The notes below the pieces were generated by a model, which saw nothing but the letters and a program-made list of their open reading frames with translations, was not told where the DNA came from and made no database searches. The translations under genes and the position numbers were made by a program. Of a stretch of DNA of 61,153 nt, positions 1 through 8,886 are shown piece after piece. This DNA comes from Maritimibacter sp. (lineage in GTDB: Bacteria > Pseudomonadota > Alphaproteobacteria > Rhodobacterales > Rhodobacteraceae), in assembly GCA_002701395.1 (NCBI GenBank), contig NZVC01000040.1:1-61153 (forward strand), read 5' to 3'. Position 1 is the first letter of the stretch. Every line of letters starts with the position of its first letter.

Positions 1-2105
1 TGGTCGATGTCGATGACCTTGTCGAGGTGTTCCAGCCCCTTGATGGTTTCGCAAGGCGCGGGCGTCTGGCGGGCGCCGTTCAGCCGCATCGACGCGGTCT
101 TGAACAGCGTCTCGATGGTCAGGGTCGACTTGCCGCCGCCCGATACGCCGGACACGCAGACGAACTTGCCCAGCGGGAACTTGGCCGTCACTTCCTTGAG
201 GTTGTTGCCGGTGGCCTTGACCACCGTCACCGCCTTCTTGTTGCCCTTGCGGCGGGTCGCGGGCACCGCGATCTCGCGCACGCCGGTCAGATACTGCCCG
301 GTGATCGACTCCGGGTTCGCCGCGATCTCTGCGGGCGTCCCGGAGGCGACGACGTTGCCGCCGTGGACCCCGGCCCCGGGGCCGATGTCCAGCACATAGT
401 CGGCTTCGCGGATCGCTTCCTCGTCGTGTTCCACGACGATCACCGTGTTGCCCTGATCGCGCAGGTTCTTCAGCGTGCCCAGCAGACGGTCGTTGTCGCG
501 CTGGTGCAGACCGATGGACGGCTCGTCCAGCACGTACAACACGCCGGTCAGACCGCTGCCGATCTGGCTGGCAAGCCGGATCCGCTGGCTTTCACCGCCC
601 GACAGGGTGCCCGAGTTGCGCGACATCGTCAGGTATTCCAGCCCGACGTTGTTCAGGAACCCCAGCCGTTCGCGGATCTCTTTCAGGATGGCGCGGGCAA
701 TCTCGTTCTTCTGCTTGGTCAGGCTGTCGGGGACCGTGTCGCACCACGCGAAGGCCTCCTTGATCGACATCTCAACGACCTGCCCCACGTGCATCAGCGG
801 TGCCGTGTCGCTGTCCTTGCGGCCGATTTTGACGGCCAGCGCCTCGTCCCGCAGGCGATAGCCGCCGCAGGCGCCGCAGGGGCGGTTGTTCTGATACCGC
901 TCGAACTCTTCGCGCACCCAGCTTGAATCGGTTTCGCGGTAGCGGCGTTCCATGTTGGGGATCACCCCTTCGAACGGGCGCGACACCTGATAGACGCGGC
1001 CACCCTCGTCATAGCGGAACTGGATCTCTTCCTTGCCGGACCCGTACAGGAATACCTTCTGGACCGCTTCGGGCAGATCCTTCCACTTGGTGTTCTTGTC
1101 GAAATCGTAATGCTTCGCGATCGCCTCGATCGTTTGCAGGAAATAGGGCGACTTGCCCTTCCGCCACGGCGCCAGCGCACCGTTGTAGATCGTCAGGTTC
1201 TGATCCGGCACGACAAGGCGTTCGTCGAAGAACAGTTCCACCCCAAGGCCGTCGCAGGACGGGCACGCGCCGAAAGGCGCGTTGAACGAGAACAGGCGCG
1301 GCTCGATCTCGGGGATGGTGAAGCCGCTGACGGGACAGGCAAAATTCTCGGAGAAGGTGATCCGCTCGGGCTCGCCCTCTTTCGGGGCGGTTTCGAGGAT
1401 CGCGATGCCGTCGGCAAGGTCCAGCGCGGTGCGGAAGCTGTCGGCAAGCCGCGTTTCCAGCCCTTCACGCACGACGATGCGGTCGACCACCACGTCGATG
1501 TCATGGCGGAACTTCTTGTCCAGCGTCGGCGGTTCGTCGAGTTCGTAGAATTCGCCGTTCACCTTCACCCGCTGGAAGCCCTGCTTGCGAAGCTCGACGA
1601 ACTCTTTCTTGTACTCGCCCTTGCGGTCCCGAATGATCGGCGCCAGCAGATAGCCCCGCGTGCCCTCTTCCATGTCCATGACCCGGTCGACCATGTCCTG
1701 CACCTGCTGCGCCTCGATCGGCTGGCTGGTGGCGGGCGAATAGGGCGTCCCGGCACGGGCGAACAGCAAGCGCAGGTAGTCGTAGATCTCGGTCACCGTG
1801 CCGACGGTCGAGCGCGGGTTCTTCGATGTCGTCTTCTGCTCGATCGAGATCGCGGGGGACAGGCCGCTGATATGATCGACGTCGGGCTTTTCCATCATGT
1901 CGAGGAACTGCCGCGCGTAGGCCGACAGCGATTCCACGTAACGACGCTGCCCCTCGGCATAGATCGTATCGAAGGCCAGCGACGACTTGCCCGAGCCCGA
2001 CAGGCCGGTGATCACCACCAGCTCGTCGCGCGGAATGTCCACGTCGATGCCTTTGAGATTGTGCTCGCGCGCGCCGCGCACTTCGATCTTCTTCAGATCC
2101 GCCAT
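1..2105 (-). CDS. uvrA: UvrABC excinuclease subunit A (5' part, runs off window)
   Basis: DNA-damage recognition ATPase of nucleotide excision repair; works as a dimer with UvrB. About 701 of the usual ~940-960 residues are present; the C-terminal third lies beyond the left edge. Visible: Walker [10 protein letters not shown] at residues 34-42, the LSGGE signature near residue 500, and the start of the second ATPase half (VSGGGKST) at the window edge. The first zinc-binding element reads CPVSG at residues 257-261, where E. coli has CPICG, so one ligand cysteine is a serine; the partner pair CPSC follows. The start ATG is preceded by AGAGGTG. An SOS-type box lies 65-79 bp upstream, so LexA control is likely. 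Identity is secure. Confidence 0.98.
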   Translation of the reverse strand, partial: MADLKKIEVRGAREHNLKGIDVDIPRDELVVITGLSGSGKSSLAFDTIYAEGQRRYVESLSAYARQFLDMMEKPDVDHISGLSPAISIEQKTTSKNPRSTVGTVTEIYDYLRLLFARAGTPYSPATSQPIEAQQVQDMVDRVMDMEEGTRGYLLAPIIRDRKGEYKKEFVELRKQGFQRVKVNGEFYELDEPPTLDKKFRHDIDVVVDRIVVREGLETRLADSFRTALDLADGIAILETAPKEGEPERITFSENFACPVSGFTIPEIEPRLFSFNAPFGACPSCDGLGVELFFDERLVVPDQNLTIYNGALAPWRKGKSPYFLQTIEAIAKHYDFDKNTKWKDLPEAVQKVFLYGSGKEEIQFRYDEGGRVYQVSRPFEGVIPNMERRYRETDSSWVREEFERYQNNRPCGACGGYRLRDEALAVKIGRKDSDTAPLMHVGQVVEMSIKEAFAWCDTVPDSLTKQKNEIARAILKEIRERLGFLNNVGLEYLTMSRNSGTLSGGESQRIRLASQIGSGLTGVLYVLDEPSIGLHQRDNDRLLGTLKNLRDQGNTVIVVEHDEEAIREADYVLDIGPGAGVHGGNVVASGTPAEIAANPESITGQYLTGVREIAVPATRRKGNKKAVTVVKATGNNLKEVTAKFPLGKFVCVSGVSGGGKSTLTIETLFKTASMRLNGARQTPAPCETIKGLEHLDKVIDID

Positions 2106-2169
2106 CGGACACCTCTTATACGCCGCTTAACAGTTAACCCACGGCGCGCGAGTCTCCAATCGAAAATTG

Positions 2170-2184
2170 GAACATAGCGCGAAC
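2170..2184 (-). promoter_or_regulatory. LexA (SOS) box upstream of uvrA
   Basis: GAAC-N7-GAAC on the plus strand, read as GTTC-N7-GTTC towards uvrA. This direct-repeat format is the SOS operator known for alphaproteobacteria such as Rhodobacter, and uvrA is a classic regulon member. A short inverted repeat (CCAAT/ATTGG, 2157-2171) sits next to it. A possible promoter, TTGGAG-N17-TAACTG, lies between the box and the gene on the minus strand. Confidence 0.75.
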
Positions 2185-2218
2185 ATCCACAGGTTCCTTG
2201 CCGGATTGGCAGCAGCCG

Positions 2219-3385
2219 TCAGGCGATATGCCCGTCGCGTCGGCGCTGCAACGCCAGATGTACGCCCGCTCCGGCCAGAAACAAGAGGCAGAGCATGATC
2301 ATCAGCCCGCCATAGCCCGCGACCGCGATCACGCCGACCATCAGCGGTGTACCGACCGTGTTGCCAAGGTTGCCCGCCTGCGCCATGCCGCCGTTGGCCA
2401 GCGCGCGGTCGTCCAGCGTCTGGTTCAGCTGCGGCACCACGCTGAACCCCGAGCCCTGCACCAGCCCCAGCGTCGCCCCCAGCGCAAGGAACAGCACCGG
2501 GCTGCCCGGCATCGCCCAAAGCCCGGCCGCCACCACCGCGCAGGCGGCGAAGCCCGCGACCGAGACCGAGACCGCCGTCGTCCGCCGCAGCAGCCAGACG
2601 CCCAGCGTCATCGAGGTGGCCAGCGAGGCAAGCGGCATCAGGCCCAGCACCAGCGCGCGGTTCGCCGATGGAAGGAAGGGTGCCAGCACGGTCAGCACCG
2701 CGACGAAACAGGCGGTGTAGAACAGCCAGCCCCACGCCGCCGCGCCGATGAAGGGGCTGCGGTAGATCCGGGCGTGGGCGGCCAGAAGCTCGCCCCGCTG
2801 CAACGGCGTCGCGACGCCCTTCCGCACGCGGGGCAGGATCGGCCACAGCACCGCCGCCATCACCGCCATGTAGACCGCGTGCGCCCCGATCAGTGCCCCC
2901 AACCCGAACCGCGCCGCCGCCGGGATGCCGGCCCACGCAAGGATCGCGAAGGCGACGGCGAAGAAGGTGCTCCAGAGCGTCAGCGCCAGCGGCCTGTCGC
3001 GGTCGCGCGTGACCTCCGCGATCATCGTGGGCGCGGCGACGACGATGGCAAGATGCGCCGCCCCCTCGATCACGCGACTGGACAGGAACAGCCATAGGGG
3101 CGGGAACGTCGCCTGAAAGGCCGACATCAGGGCGCCGGTGCACAGCGCGGTCAGCAGAGCGCGGCGATAGCCGATCCGCGCCACCAGCACGCCCGCGACG
3201 ACGCCCAGCAGAATGCCGAGGAACCCCACCAGCGACACCGCGAAGCCCAGCGAGGTGCCCGCCTGCGGATAGGCTTCGGGCAGTCGGTCGAACACGACGC
3301 TCAGCTTGCCGTATTGCCCCGCGGCGCCCAGCCCGGCCGCCCAGATCAGCAGCACCAGCCGCCAGTCGGTCCTGTCCGTATCCAT
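2219..3385 (-). CDS. MFS transporter, substrate unknown
   Basis: A 388-residue hydrophobic protein with the length, about twelve predicted membrane spans and charged cytoplasmic loops of a major facilitator superfamily permease. The loop after the second span carries an RIGYRRALL stretch resembling the MFS motif A region. Expected in the inner membrane, using the proton gradient to move a small solute. Substrate cannot be read from the sequence; CynX/NimT-like or sugar-efflux-like subgroups are possible. It lies upstream of uvrA on the same strand with a 113-bp gap that holds the SOS box, so the two are probably separate transcription units. The ATG start is followed by a short polar N-terminus rather than a signal peptide. 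Confidence 0.88.
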   Translation of the reverse strand: MDTDRTDWRLVLLIWAAGLGAAGQYGKLSVVFDRLPEAYPQAGTSLGFAVSLVGFLGILLGVVAGVLVARIGYRRALLTALCTGALMSAFQATFPPLWLFLSSRVIEGAAHLAIVVAAPTMIAEVTRDRDRPLALTLWSTFFAVAFAILAWAGIPAAARFGLGALIGAHAVYMAVMAAVLWPILPRVRKGVATPLQRGELLAAHARIYRSPFIGAAAWGWLFYTACFVAVLTVLAPFLPSANRALVLGLMPLASLATSMTLGVWLLRRTTAVSVSVAGFAACAVVAAGLWAMPGSPVLFLALGATLGLVQGSGFSVVPQLNQTLDDRALANGGMAQAGNLGNTVGTPLMVGVIAVAGYGGLMIMLCLLFLAGAGVHLALQRRRDGHIA

Positions 3386-3458
3386 CCCGTCGCCCCCCGG
3401 CCAGTTCGGACCCGGTTAATCAGGTTCGGTCAGCAGGCGCCAGACCCGCGCGCAGGAA

Positions 3459-3519
3459 GGGGGCGCTGCCCCCGTCGCGCTGTGCGCGACTCCCCCGAGG
3501 TATTTGGAAAGAGAAGAAG
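3459..3519 (+). repeat. Dispersed 61-bp repeat, copy 1
   Basis: Begins with a hairpin-forming GGGGGCGCTGCCCCC, then a GC-rich TCGCGC...GCGCGA segment, then CCCCCGAGGTATTT and a purine-rich GAAAGAGAAGAAG tail. Near-identical copies occur at 13677-13737 (inverted) and 22983-23039. All copies lie between genes. It could act as a terminator-like or REP-like element; function is unknown. Confidence 0.8.
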
Positions 3520-3597
3520 GGCCCCGCAGAACGAAAACCTCCGCCGCGGCGCCGGGCCGGGCGGAGGTCTGTTTTGTCGGGCCGGTACGGCCGGGGA

Positions 3598-4065
3598 TCA
3601 GGAGGCCAGCCGCGCCTTCACCATCGGGCCCACCTGACCGAAGTCCATGCGGCCGGTGTACTGCGACTTCAGTTCGCCCATCACCTTGCCCATGTCGCGG
3701 ATCGAGTTGGCGTCGGTCCGGACGATCGCCTTGTCGACGGCGGCCGAGACTTCGTCTTCGGTCAGCTGCCGGGGCAGGAAATCCTCGATCACGATGATCT
3801 CGTCCCGTTCGCGTTCTGCAAGGTCGAGGCGTCCGCCTTCCTCGTAGGCGCGCGCGCTTTCCTGGCGCTGTTTGACCATCTTGCCGAGGATGCCCAGCAC
3901 GTCGGCGTCGCCCACGCCGGCCGAGTTGTCCTCGCCCTCACCCCGAAGAGCGATATCCTTGTCCTTGATCGCGGCGTTGATCAGGCGCAGCGTCGACAGG
4001 CGCGCGGCATCCTTGCTCTTCATCGCATCCTTCAGCGCAGAGCCGATCCTGGTGCGCATATCCAT
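3598..4065 (-). CDS. GatB/YqeY domain protein
   Basis: A 155-residue protein of the YqeY family, which shares the tRNA-binding tail domain of amidotransferase subunit GatB. Family features visible are the N-terminal TRIGSALKDAMKSKD helix, LRLINAAIKDKDI, and the C-terminal MGKVMGELKSQYTGRMD segment. The biochemical role of stand-alone YqeY is unsettled; a link to tRNA-dependent amidation is only suggested by homology. The start at 4065 follows a purine-rich GGGGAGAGGA site; an ATG two codons later is also possible, while a longer reading to 4143 adds 26 residues with no family similarity. It is divergent from carA, with 183 bp between the two starts. In related genomes it often sits near rpoD/dnaG or carA. 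Confidence 0.93.
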   Translation of the reverse strand: MDMRTRIGSALKDAMKSKDAARLSTLRLINAAIKDKDIALRGEGEDNSAGVGDADVLGILGKMVKQRQESARAYEEGGRLDLAERERDEIIVIEDFLPRQLTEDEVSAAVDKAIVRTDANSIRDMGKVMGELKSQYTGRMDFGQVGPMVKARLAS

Positions 4066-4104
4066 AGGCGCGGGTCCTCTCCCCTTGAGGTTTCGCAAAA
4101 CCGT

Positions 4105-4133
4105 AACATACAGTGCCGCGCTGCGGCGCGCAA
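4105..4133 (-). promoter_or_regulatory. Candidate sigma-70 promoter for the YqeY gene
   Basis: TTGCGC and TATGTT separated by 17 bp, reading towards the YqeY gene; four of six bases match at each element. The start codon lies about 40 bp further on. No experimental support. Confidence 0.4.
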
Positions 4134-4248
4134 CTGGCGGCATTTATTGCAAGTCATTGATTTTACAAGATTACGCGAATCCCATCATGGGTTGATTCCC
4201 GCCACCGCTGGCCTTAGGTTCCGCGCGATCACGAACAAGGAGTCGCAC

Positions 4249-5406
4249 ATGCCCCTCTCGCGCGGACCGGACAATGCAACCGCGTGCCTTGCGCTCGCAG
4301 ATGGCACGCTGTTCTACGGACGCGGCTTCGGTGCCGCAGGCCAGACCACGGCAGAGCTGTGCTTCAACACCGCCATGACGGGCTATCAGGAGATCATGAC
4401 CGATCCGTCCTATGCCGGTCAGATCGTCACCTTTACTTTCCCGCATATCGGCAACGTCGGGGTGAACCCCGAGGACGACGAAACGCAGGACCCGGTGGCC
4501 GAGGGCATGGTGGTCAAGTGGGACCCGACCGAGCCGTCGAACTGGCGCGCGACCGAGCGGCTGGGCGACTGGCTGGCCAAGCGCGGCCGCATCGCCATCG
4601 GCGGCATCGACACCCGTCGGCTGACGCGGGCGATCCGCCAGCAGGGCGCGCCGCATGTCGCGCTGGCGCACAGCCCGGACGGCGAGTTCGACCTGGAGGC
4701 TCTGGTCGCCGCCGCACGGGACTTCCGCGGGCTGGTGGGGCTGGACCTTGCCAAGGACGTGACCTGCGCCCAGTCGTACCGCTGGGACCAGATGCGGTGG
4801 GCATGGCCCGACGGCTTCCCGACCCGCAGCACCCCGGGCCACAAGGTCATCGCCATCGACTATGGCGCGAAGCGCAACATCCTGCGCTGCCTTGCCTCGG
4901 CAGGCTGCGACGTGACCGTTCTGCCCGCGACCGCCACGGCGGAAGAGGTCATGGCGCACGAACCGGCCGGTCTGTTCCTGTCGAACGGCCCCGGCGACCC
5001 GGCGGCGACCGGCGAATATGCCGTGCCGATGATCCGCGACGTTCTGGAAAAGTCCGACATGCCCGTGTTCGGCATCTGCCTTGGCCACCAGATGCTGGCC
5101 CGCGCCCTTGGCGCCAGCACGGTCAAGATGAACCACGGCCACCACGGCGCGAACCATCCCGTGAAGGATCTGGAGACCGGCAAGGTCGAGATCACGTCGA
5201 TGAACCACGGCTTCACCGTGGACAGCCAGACGCTGCCCGCGGACGTGATCGAAAGCCATGTCTCGCTGTTCGACGGGTCGAACTGCGGCATCCGCCATCG
5301 CGACCGGCCGGTGTTCTCGGTCCAGTACCACCCCGAGGCGAGCCCGGGCCCGCAGGACAGCTATTACTTGTTCGAACGGTTCGTTGCGGCCATCGAAGGG
5401 CGCTGA
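4249..5406 (+). CDS. carA: Carbamoyl-phosphate synthase small (glutaminase) subunit
   Basis: Releases ammonia from glutamine and passes it to CarB for carbamoyl phosphate synthesis, feeding pyrimidine and arginine synthesis in the cytoplasm. At 385 residues it is full length. The N-terminal CPSase small-chain domain (TAMTGYQEI, SYAGQIVTFTFPHIGNVG) is followed by a class I glutamine amidotransferase domain with the nucleophile C277 in GICLGHQ and the triad partners H361 and E363 in YHPEAS. The ATG at 4249 has AAGGAG seven bases upstream; a longer open frame to 3574 overlaps the divergent gene and is not supported. carB is not adjacent, which is common in this group. Confidence 0.98.
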   Translation: MPLSRGPDNATACLALADGTLFYGRGFGAAGQTTAELCFNTAMTGYQEIMTDPSYAGQIVTFTFPHIGNVGVNPEDDETQDPVAEGMVVKWDPTEPSNWRATERLGDWLAKRGRIAIGGIDTRRLTRAIRQQGAPHVALAHSPDGEFDLEALVAAARDFRGLVGLDLAKDVTCAQSYRWDQMRWAWPDGFPTRSTPGHKVIAIDYGAKRNILRCLASAGCDVTVLPATATAEEVMAHEPAGLFLSNGPGDPAATGEYAVPMIRDVLEKSDMPVFGICLGHQMLARALGASTVKMNHGHHGANHPVKDLETGKVEITSMNHGFTVDSQTLPADVIESHVSLFDGSNCGIRHRDRPVFSVQYHPEASPGPQDSYYLFERFVAAIEGR

Positions 5407-5487
5407 TCTGCCCGCAAACCGATACGGGTTAAGTCAAATTTAACGTAACGCCCGGATCTTCCGGCGAAGTCAGAACGAGGCTTCGCC

Positions 5488-7518
5488 GTGGAGAATCCAT
5501 CCGGCCTTCGGTCTGTCCGGGGCGGCAGAGACCTGTCGCCGCGGACGCCGTTACCAGAAACCGAGCGCCCCCGTCTGGGGCAGATCCTGATCGATGCGGG
5601 CGCGCTTAGCCCCGCCGCGCGCGAGGATGCGCTGGCGCGGCAGGCGCGGGTCGACGCCCGGTTGGGCGACATCCTTGTGGCGGATGGCACGATCGACCGT
5701 CCGCTGCTGCACGCTGCGATCGCCGGGCAGTTCGGCGCCGCGCTGGCCAACCTGACCGAAGAGCCGCCCGACCCGGTGCTGGTTGCGATGCTGGGGGCCG
5801 ACACCTGCCTGTCGCTGGGTCTTTTGCCGTGGCGCCGCACGGCGTCCGATGTCGAGATCGCCAGCGCCCGCCCGGAGGAGTTCGAACGGCACCGCCCCCG
5901 GCTGGAACAGCTGTTCGGCCCGGTGCGGATGGCGATCACCGGCGAGCTTGAGATCCACGACGCGATCTGGCGGCTGCGCCCGGCAGAGCTGGTGACGCGG
6001 GCGGAGACGCGGGTGCCGGCGGTGGAGAGCTGCCGCACGCTGGCCTTCTCGCCGGCGCGGGCGCATCCGGTGACGCTGGCGGCGGTGTTCGTGTGCATCG
6101 TGCTGGTGTTTTTCCACCCGATGCCCGCGCTTCGGTTCCTGACCTTCTGGGCGATCCTGACGCTGCTGGCCAACAGCCTGCTGAAGGGCGCCGCGCTGGC
6201 ACGGCACCTTGTGCGCCTGCGTGCCGCATCCCGCGACGACGACCTGCCCATCGTCGCGCGGCAGCCCCGAATCTCGCTGCTGGTGCCGCTGTTCCGCGAA
6301 CGGCGCATCGCCGGGCGGCTGATCGCCCGACTGGACCGGCTGGATTACCCGCGCGAGCTGCTGGACATCCTGCTGGTGGTCGAGGCCGACGACCGGGTCA
6401 CGCGCGACACGCTGGCCGGACTGGACCTGCCGCCTCATATGCGCTGCGTGACGGTGCCCGAGGGCAGCGTGAAGACGAAGCCGCGGGCGCTGAACTATGC
6501 GCTGGATTTCTGTCGCGGCAGCATCATCGGCGTCTACGATGCGGAAGACGCGCCCGACCCCGACCAGCTGAACCGCGTGGTCGAAAGGTTCCACAGGCGC
6601 GGGCCGGACCTTGCCTGCGTGCAGGCCACGCTGGATTTCTACAACAGCCGGTCGAACTGGCTGGCCCGATGCTTCGCGGTGGAATACGCCGCGTGGTTCC
6701 GCGTGGTGCTGCCGGGGCTGACCGGGCTGGGACTGGTGGCGCCGCTGGGCGGGACCTCGTTGTTCTTCCGCCGACAGGTGTTGGAGGACCTGGGCGGCTG
6801 GGATGCCCACAACGTAACGGAGGACGCCGATCTTGGCGTCCGGCTGGCGCGGCACGGCTACCGGACCGAGTTCATCCTGTCCGTCACCTCGGAAGAAGCC
6901 AACTGCCGGGCGCTGCCGTGGATCCGGCAGCGGTCGCGCTGGCTGAAAGGGTACATGATGACATGGGCGGTGCACATGCGGCGGCCGCTGAAGCTGATGG
7001 CGCAGCTGGGGCCACGCCGGTTCCTTGGCTTCCAGATGCTGTTCCTCGGGACGATCTCGCAGTTCCTGCTGGCGCCGTTCCTGTGGCTGTTCTGGCTGCT
7101 GCCGTTCGGGATGCAGCATCCCTTCGCCCCCGCCTTCGGACCCATCATCATGGGCGGGCTTCTGGTCGCGTTCCTGCTGTCAGAGGCGATTTCGATCGCG
7201 GTGGGGCTTGTCGCGGTGCGCGGGCCCGACCACCGGCACCTGCTGCCGTGGGTTCTGACGCTGCATTTCTATTTCCCGCTTGCCGCGCTGGCCGCGTACA
7301 AGGGCCTGTTCGAGCTGCTGACGTGGCCGTTCTACTGGGACAAGACCGAACACGGGATATATCCGGAAACCGAACCGGGGGCGGATGCCGCGAAGACGGT
7401 GTCGGCACCTTCGGACAAGGCTTCGGACAGGGCTTCGGACAGGGCTTCGGAGACGGGCGGAGAACGCAGGAAAGCCGAGGACCGAACCGTCCTTATGCGC
7501 CGTCGGCGTCGCGCCTGA
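5488..7518 (+). CDS. Family 2 glycosyltransferase with N-terminal MshEN c-di-GMP module
   Basis: A 676-residue membrane glycosyltransferase of the cellulose-synthase-like type. The N-terminus holds two 24-residue RLGxxLxxxG...Q motifs, R29-Q52 and R58-Q81, exactly five residues apart: the signature of the MshEN domain that binds c-di-GMP. Two membrane spans follow (about 193-212 and 215-237), then the GT-A domain with DAED (351-354), TED (444-446) and QRSRW (481-485), then four or so C-terminal spans and a polar tail with three repeats of an SDRA/SDKA unit. It probably polymerises or exports a polysaccharide under c-di-GMP control; the sugar is unknown. The GTG start has ACGAGG seven bases upstream. 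The 3' end overlaps the convergent GntR gene by 26 bp. Confidence 0.9.
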   Translation: MENPSGLRSVRGGRDLSPRTPLPETERPRLGQILIDAGALSPAAREDALARQARVDARLGDILVADGTIDRPLLHAAIAGQFGAALANLTEEPPDPVLVAMLGADTCLSLGLLPWRRTASDVEIASARPEEFERHRPRLEQLFGPVRMAITGELEIHDAIWRLRPAELVTRAETRVPAVESCRTLAFSPARAHPVTLAAVFVCIVLVFFHPMPALRFLTFWAILTLLANSLLKGAALARHLVRLRAASRDDDLPIVARQPRISLLVPLFRERRIAGRLIARLDRLDYPRELLDILLVVEADDRVTRDTLAGLDLPPHMRCVTVPEGSVKTKPRALNYALDFCRGSIIGVYDAEDAPDPDQLNRVVERFHRRGPDLACVQATLDFYNSRSNWLARCFAVEYAAWFRVVLPGLTGLGLVAPLGGTSLFFRRQVLEDLGGWDAHNVTEDADLGVRLARHGYRTEFILSVTSEEANCRALPWIRQRSRWLKGYMMTWAVHMRRPLKLMAQLGPRRFLGFQMLFLGTISQFLLAPFLWLFWLLPFGMQHPFAPAFGPIIMGGLLVAFLLSEAISIAVGLVAVRGPDHRHLLPWVLTLHFYFPLAALAAYKGLFELLTWPFYWDKTEHGIYPETEPGADAAKTVSAPSDKASDRASDRASETGGERRKAEDRTVLMRRRRRA

Positions 7519-8134
7519 GCCGGGTCTCGAACGCCTTCGAGATATGGGCACGCAGGGCGGCGTAGGCCGCGTCGCCGTCCCCTGCCCCGATCGCATCCAC
7601 GATCGCCTGATGTTCGCTGAGCGCCGTTTCGCCGCGCCCCTCCACCGCAAGCGACGTGGTCGCAAGCAACGCCATCGAGCGATGCACGAGGTCCAGTTGC
7701 TGCACCAGATAGCGGTTGTGCGACGCAAGGTGGATCTGCTTGTGGAACCGCTTGTTCGCCTGACTCAGCGCCGCGGGGTCGTTCAGCAGCGCACGGTCGT
7801 CGGCCACCATCTCGTTCAGCACCCGCACCTCTTCCGGCGTCGCATGCTTGGCGGCAAGGCGGGCAGCCAGACCTTCCAGTTCGGTCCGCACGACGTACAG
7901 TTCCGCCAGCTGGTTGTGATCCAGCGACGCGACGATCAGCGACCGCCCGTCGCGGGTCAGCAGCGACTGGGTTTCCAGCCGTTGCAGCGCCTCGCGGATC
8001 GGCGTGCGCGACACACCGAACCGTTCCGCAAGCTCGCTTTCGACCAGCCGGTCGCCGGGGCGGTACAGCCCAACGTCGATGGCTTCGAGGATCAGCGCAT
8101 AGGCGTCCTTTTGCGGGGTCTTGGGGGCGGGCAT
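7493..8134 (-). CDS. GntR-family regulator, FadR/FCD subgroup
   Basis: A 213-residue transcription factor: an N-terminal winged helix (VESELAERFGVSRTPIREAL, residues about 31-50) and an alpha-helical FCD effector domain with metal/ligand-type residues in its second half (NKRFHKQIHLASHN, SEHQAIVDAI). Members respond to carboxylic acids or related metabolites and usually repress nearby catabolic genes. No obvious catabolic partner is adjacent: it is convergent with the glycosyltransferase and divergent from the HAD gene 101 bp away, so the target is unclear. The Arg/Asp-rich C-terminal end lies inside the 26-bp overlap with the upstream gene. Confidence 0.93.
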   Translation of the reverse strand: MPAPKTPQKDAYALILEAIDVGLYRPGDRLVESELAERFGVSRTPIREALQRLETQSLLTRDGRSLIVASLDHNQLAELYVVRTELEGLAARLAAKHATPEEVRVLNEMVADDRALLNDPAALSQANKRFHKQIHLASHNRYLVQQLDLVHRSMALLATTSLAVEGRGETALSEHQAIVDAIGAGDGDAAYAALRAHISKAFETRLRRDADGA

Positions 8135-8235
8135 GTCATTCCTTCCGGGTCGGTTCGATACGTTAGGCCCTGCCCGCAGGAATGTTCAAGCTTTCGCGGT
8201 GGACGCGCCCGCTTGCCGCACCTAAATATCCCGCG

Positions 8236-8886
8236 ATGGTAGCCGAACAGTTCTCTCATGTCCGTCACTGGGTGTTCGACCTAGACAACACCTTGTACGA
8301 CCCCGCCGCCCGCCTCTTCGATCAGATCGAGGTGAAGATGAACGACTACGTCATGCGCGAGCTTGGCGTGGACGCGACCGAGGCCAACCGCCTGCGCGGT
8401 GCCTACTGGCGCGACCACGGCACGACGCTGGCGGGTATGATGCTGCACCACGGGGTCGAACCGTGGCCCTACCTGCGCGAGGTGCACGACATCACGCTGG
8501 ACCATCTTGACCCCGATCCGGTGCTGGCCAAGGCGATCGGCGCCCTGCCCGGACGTCGCATCGTCTATACCAACGGCGACGGCGAATACGCGGCGCGGGT
8601 GCTGGAACAGCGCGGGCTGTCGAAGGTGTTCGACGCGGTCTATGGCGTGGAACACGCGAACTGGCGACCCAAGCCCGAACGCGCCGCCTTCGACCTTGTG
8701 TTCGCCGCCGAGAACCTGAATCCGAAGACCGCCGCGATGTTCGAGGACGACGTGCGCAACCTTGCGGTGCCGCACGCGCTTGGCATGAAGACGGTGCATG
8801 TCGCGCCCGAGGCGCTGCCCGACCCGCCAGAGCACGTCCATCACCACACCGCCGACCTGTCGGGTTTTCTGGGCCAACTGAAATGA
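8236..8886 (+). CDS. HAD hydrolase, pyrimidine 5'-nucleotidase type
   Basis: A 216-residue haloacid dehalogenase-superfamily phosphatase. Motif I is FDLDNTLYD with the nucleophile D15 and the acid D17; motif II is in IVYTNGD; motif III lysine is in NWRPKPE; motif IV is FEDDVRN. The FDLDNTLY form and length match the SDT1-like pyrimidine 5'-nucleotidases that dephosphorylate UMP/CMP, but substrate scope in this family is broad. The ATG at 8236 starts just before the conserved domain; an upstream ATG at 8182 adds 18 residues and has no better ribosome site. Its stop overlaps the start of the next gene (ATGA), so the pair is translationally coupled. Confidence 0.92.
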   Translation: MVAEQFSHVRHWVFDLDNTLYDPAARLFDQIEVKMNDYVMRELGVDATEANRLRGAYWRDHGTTLAGMMLHHGVEPWPYLREVHDITLDHLDPDPVLAKAIGALPGRRIVYTNGDGEYAARVLEQRGLSKVFDAVYGVEHANWRPKPERAAFDLVFAAENLNPKTAAMFEDDVRNLAVPHALGMKTVHVAPEALPDPPEHVHHHTADLSGFLGQLK

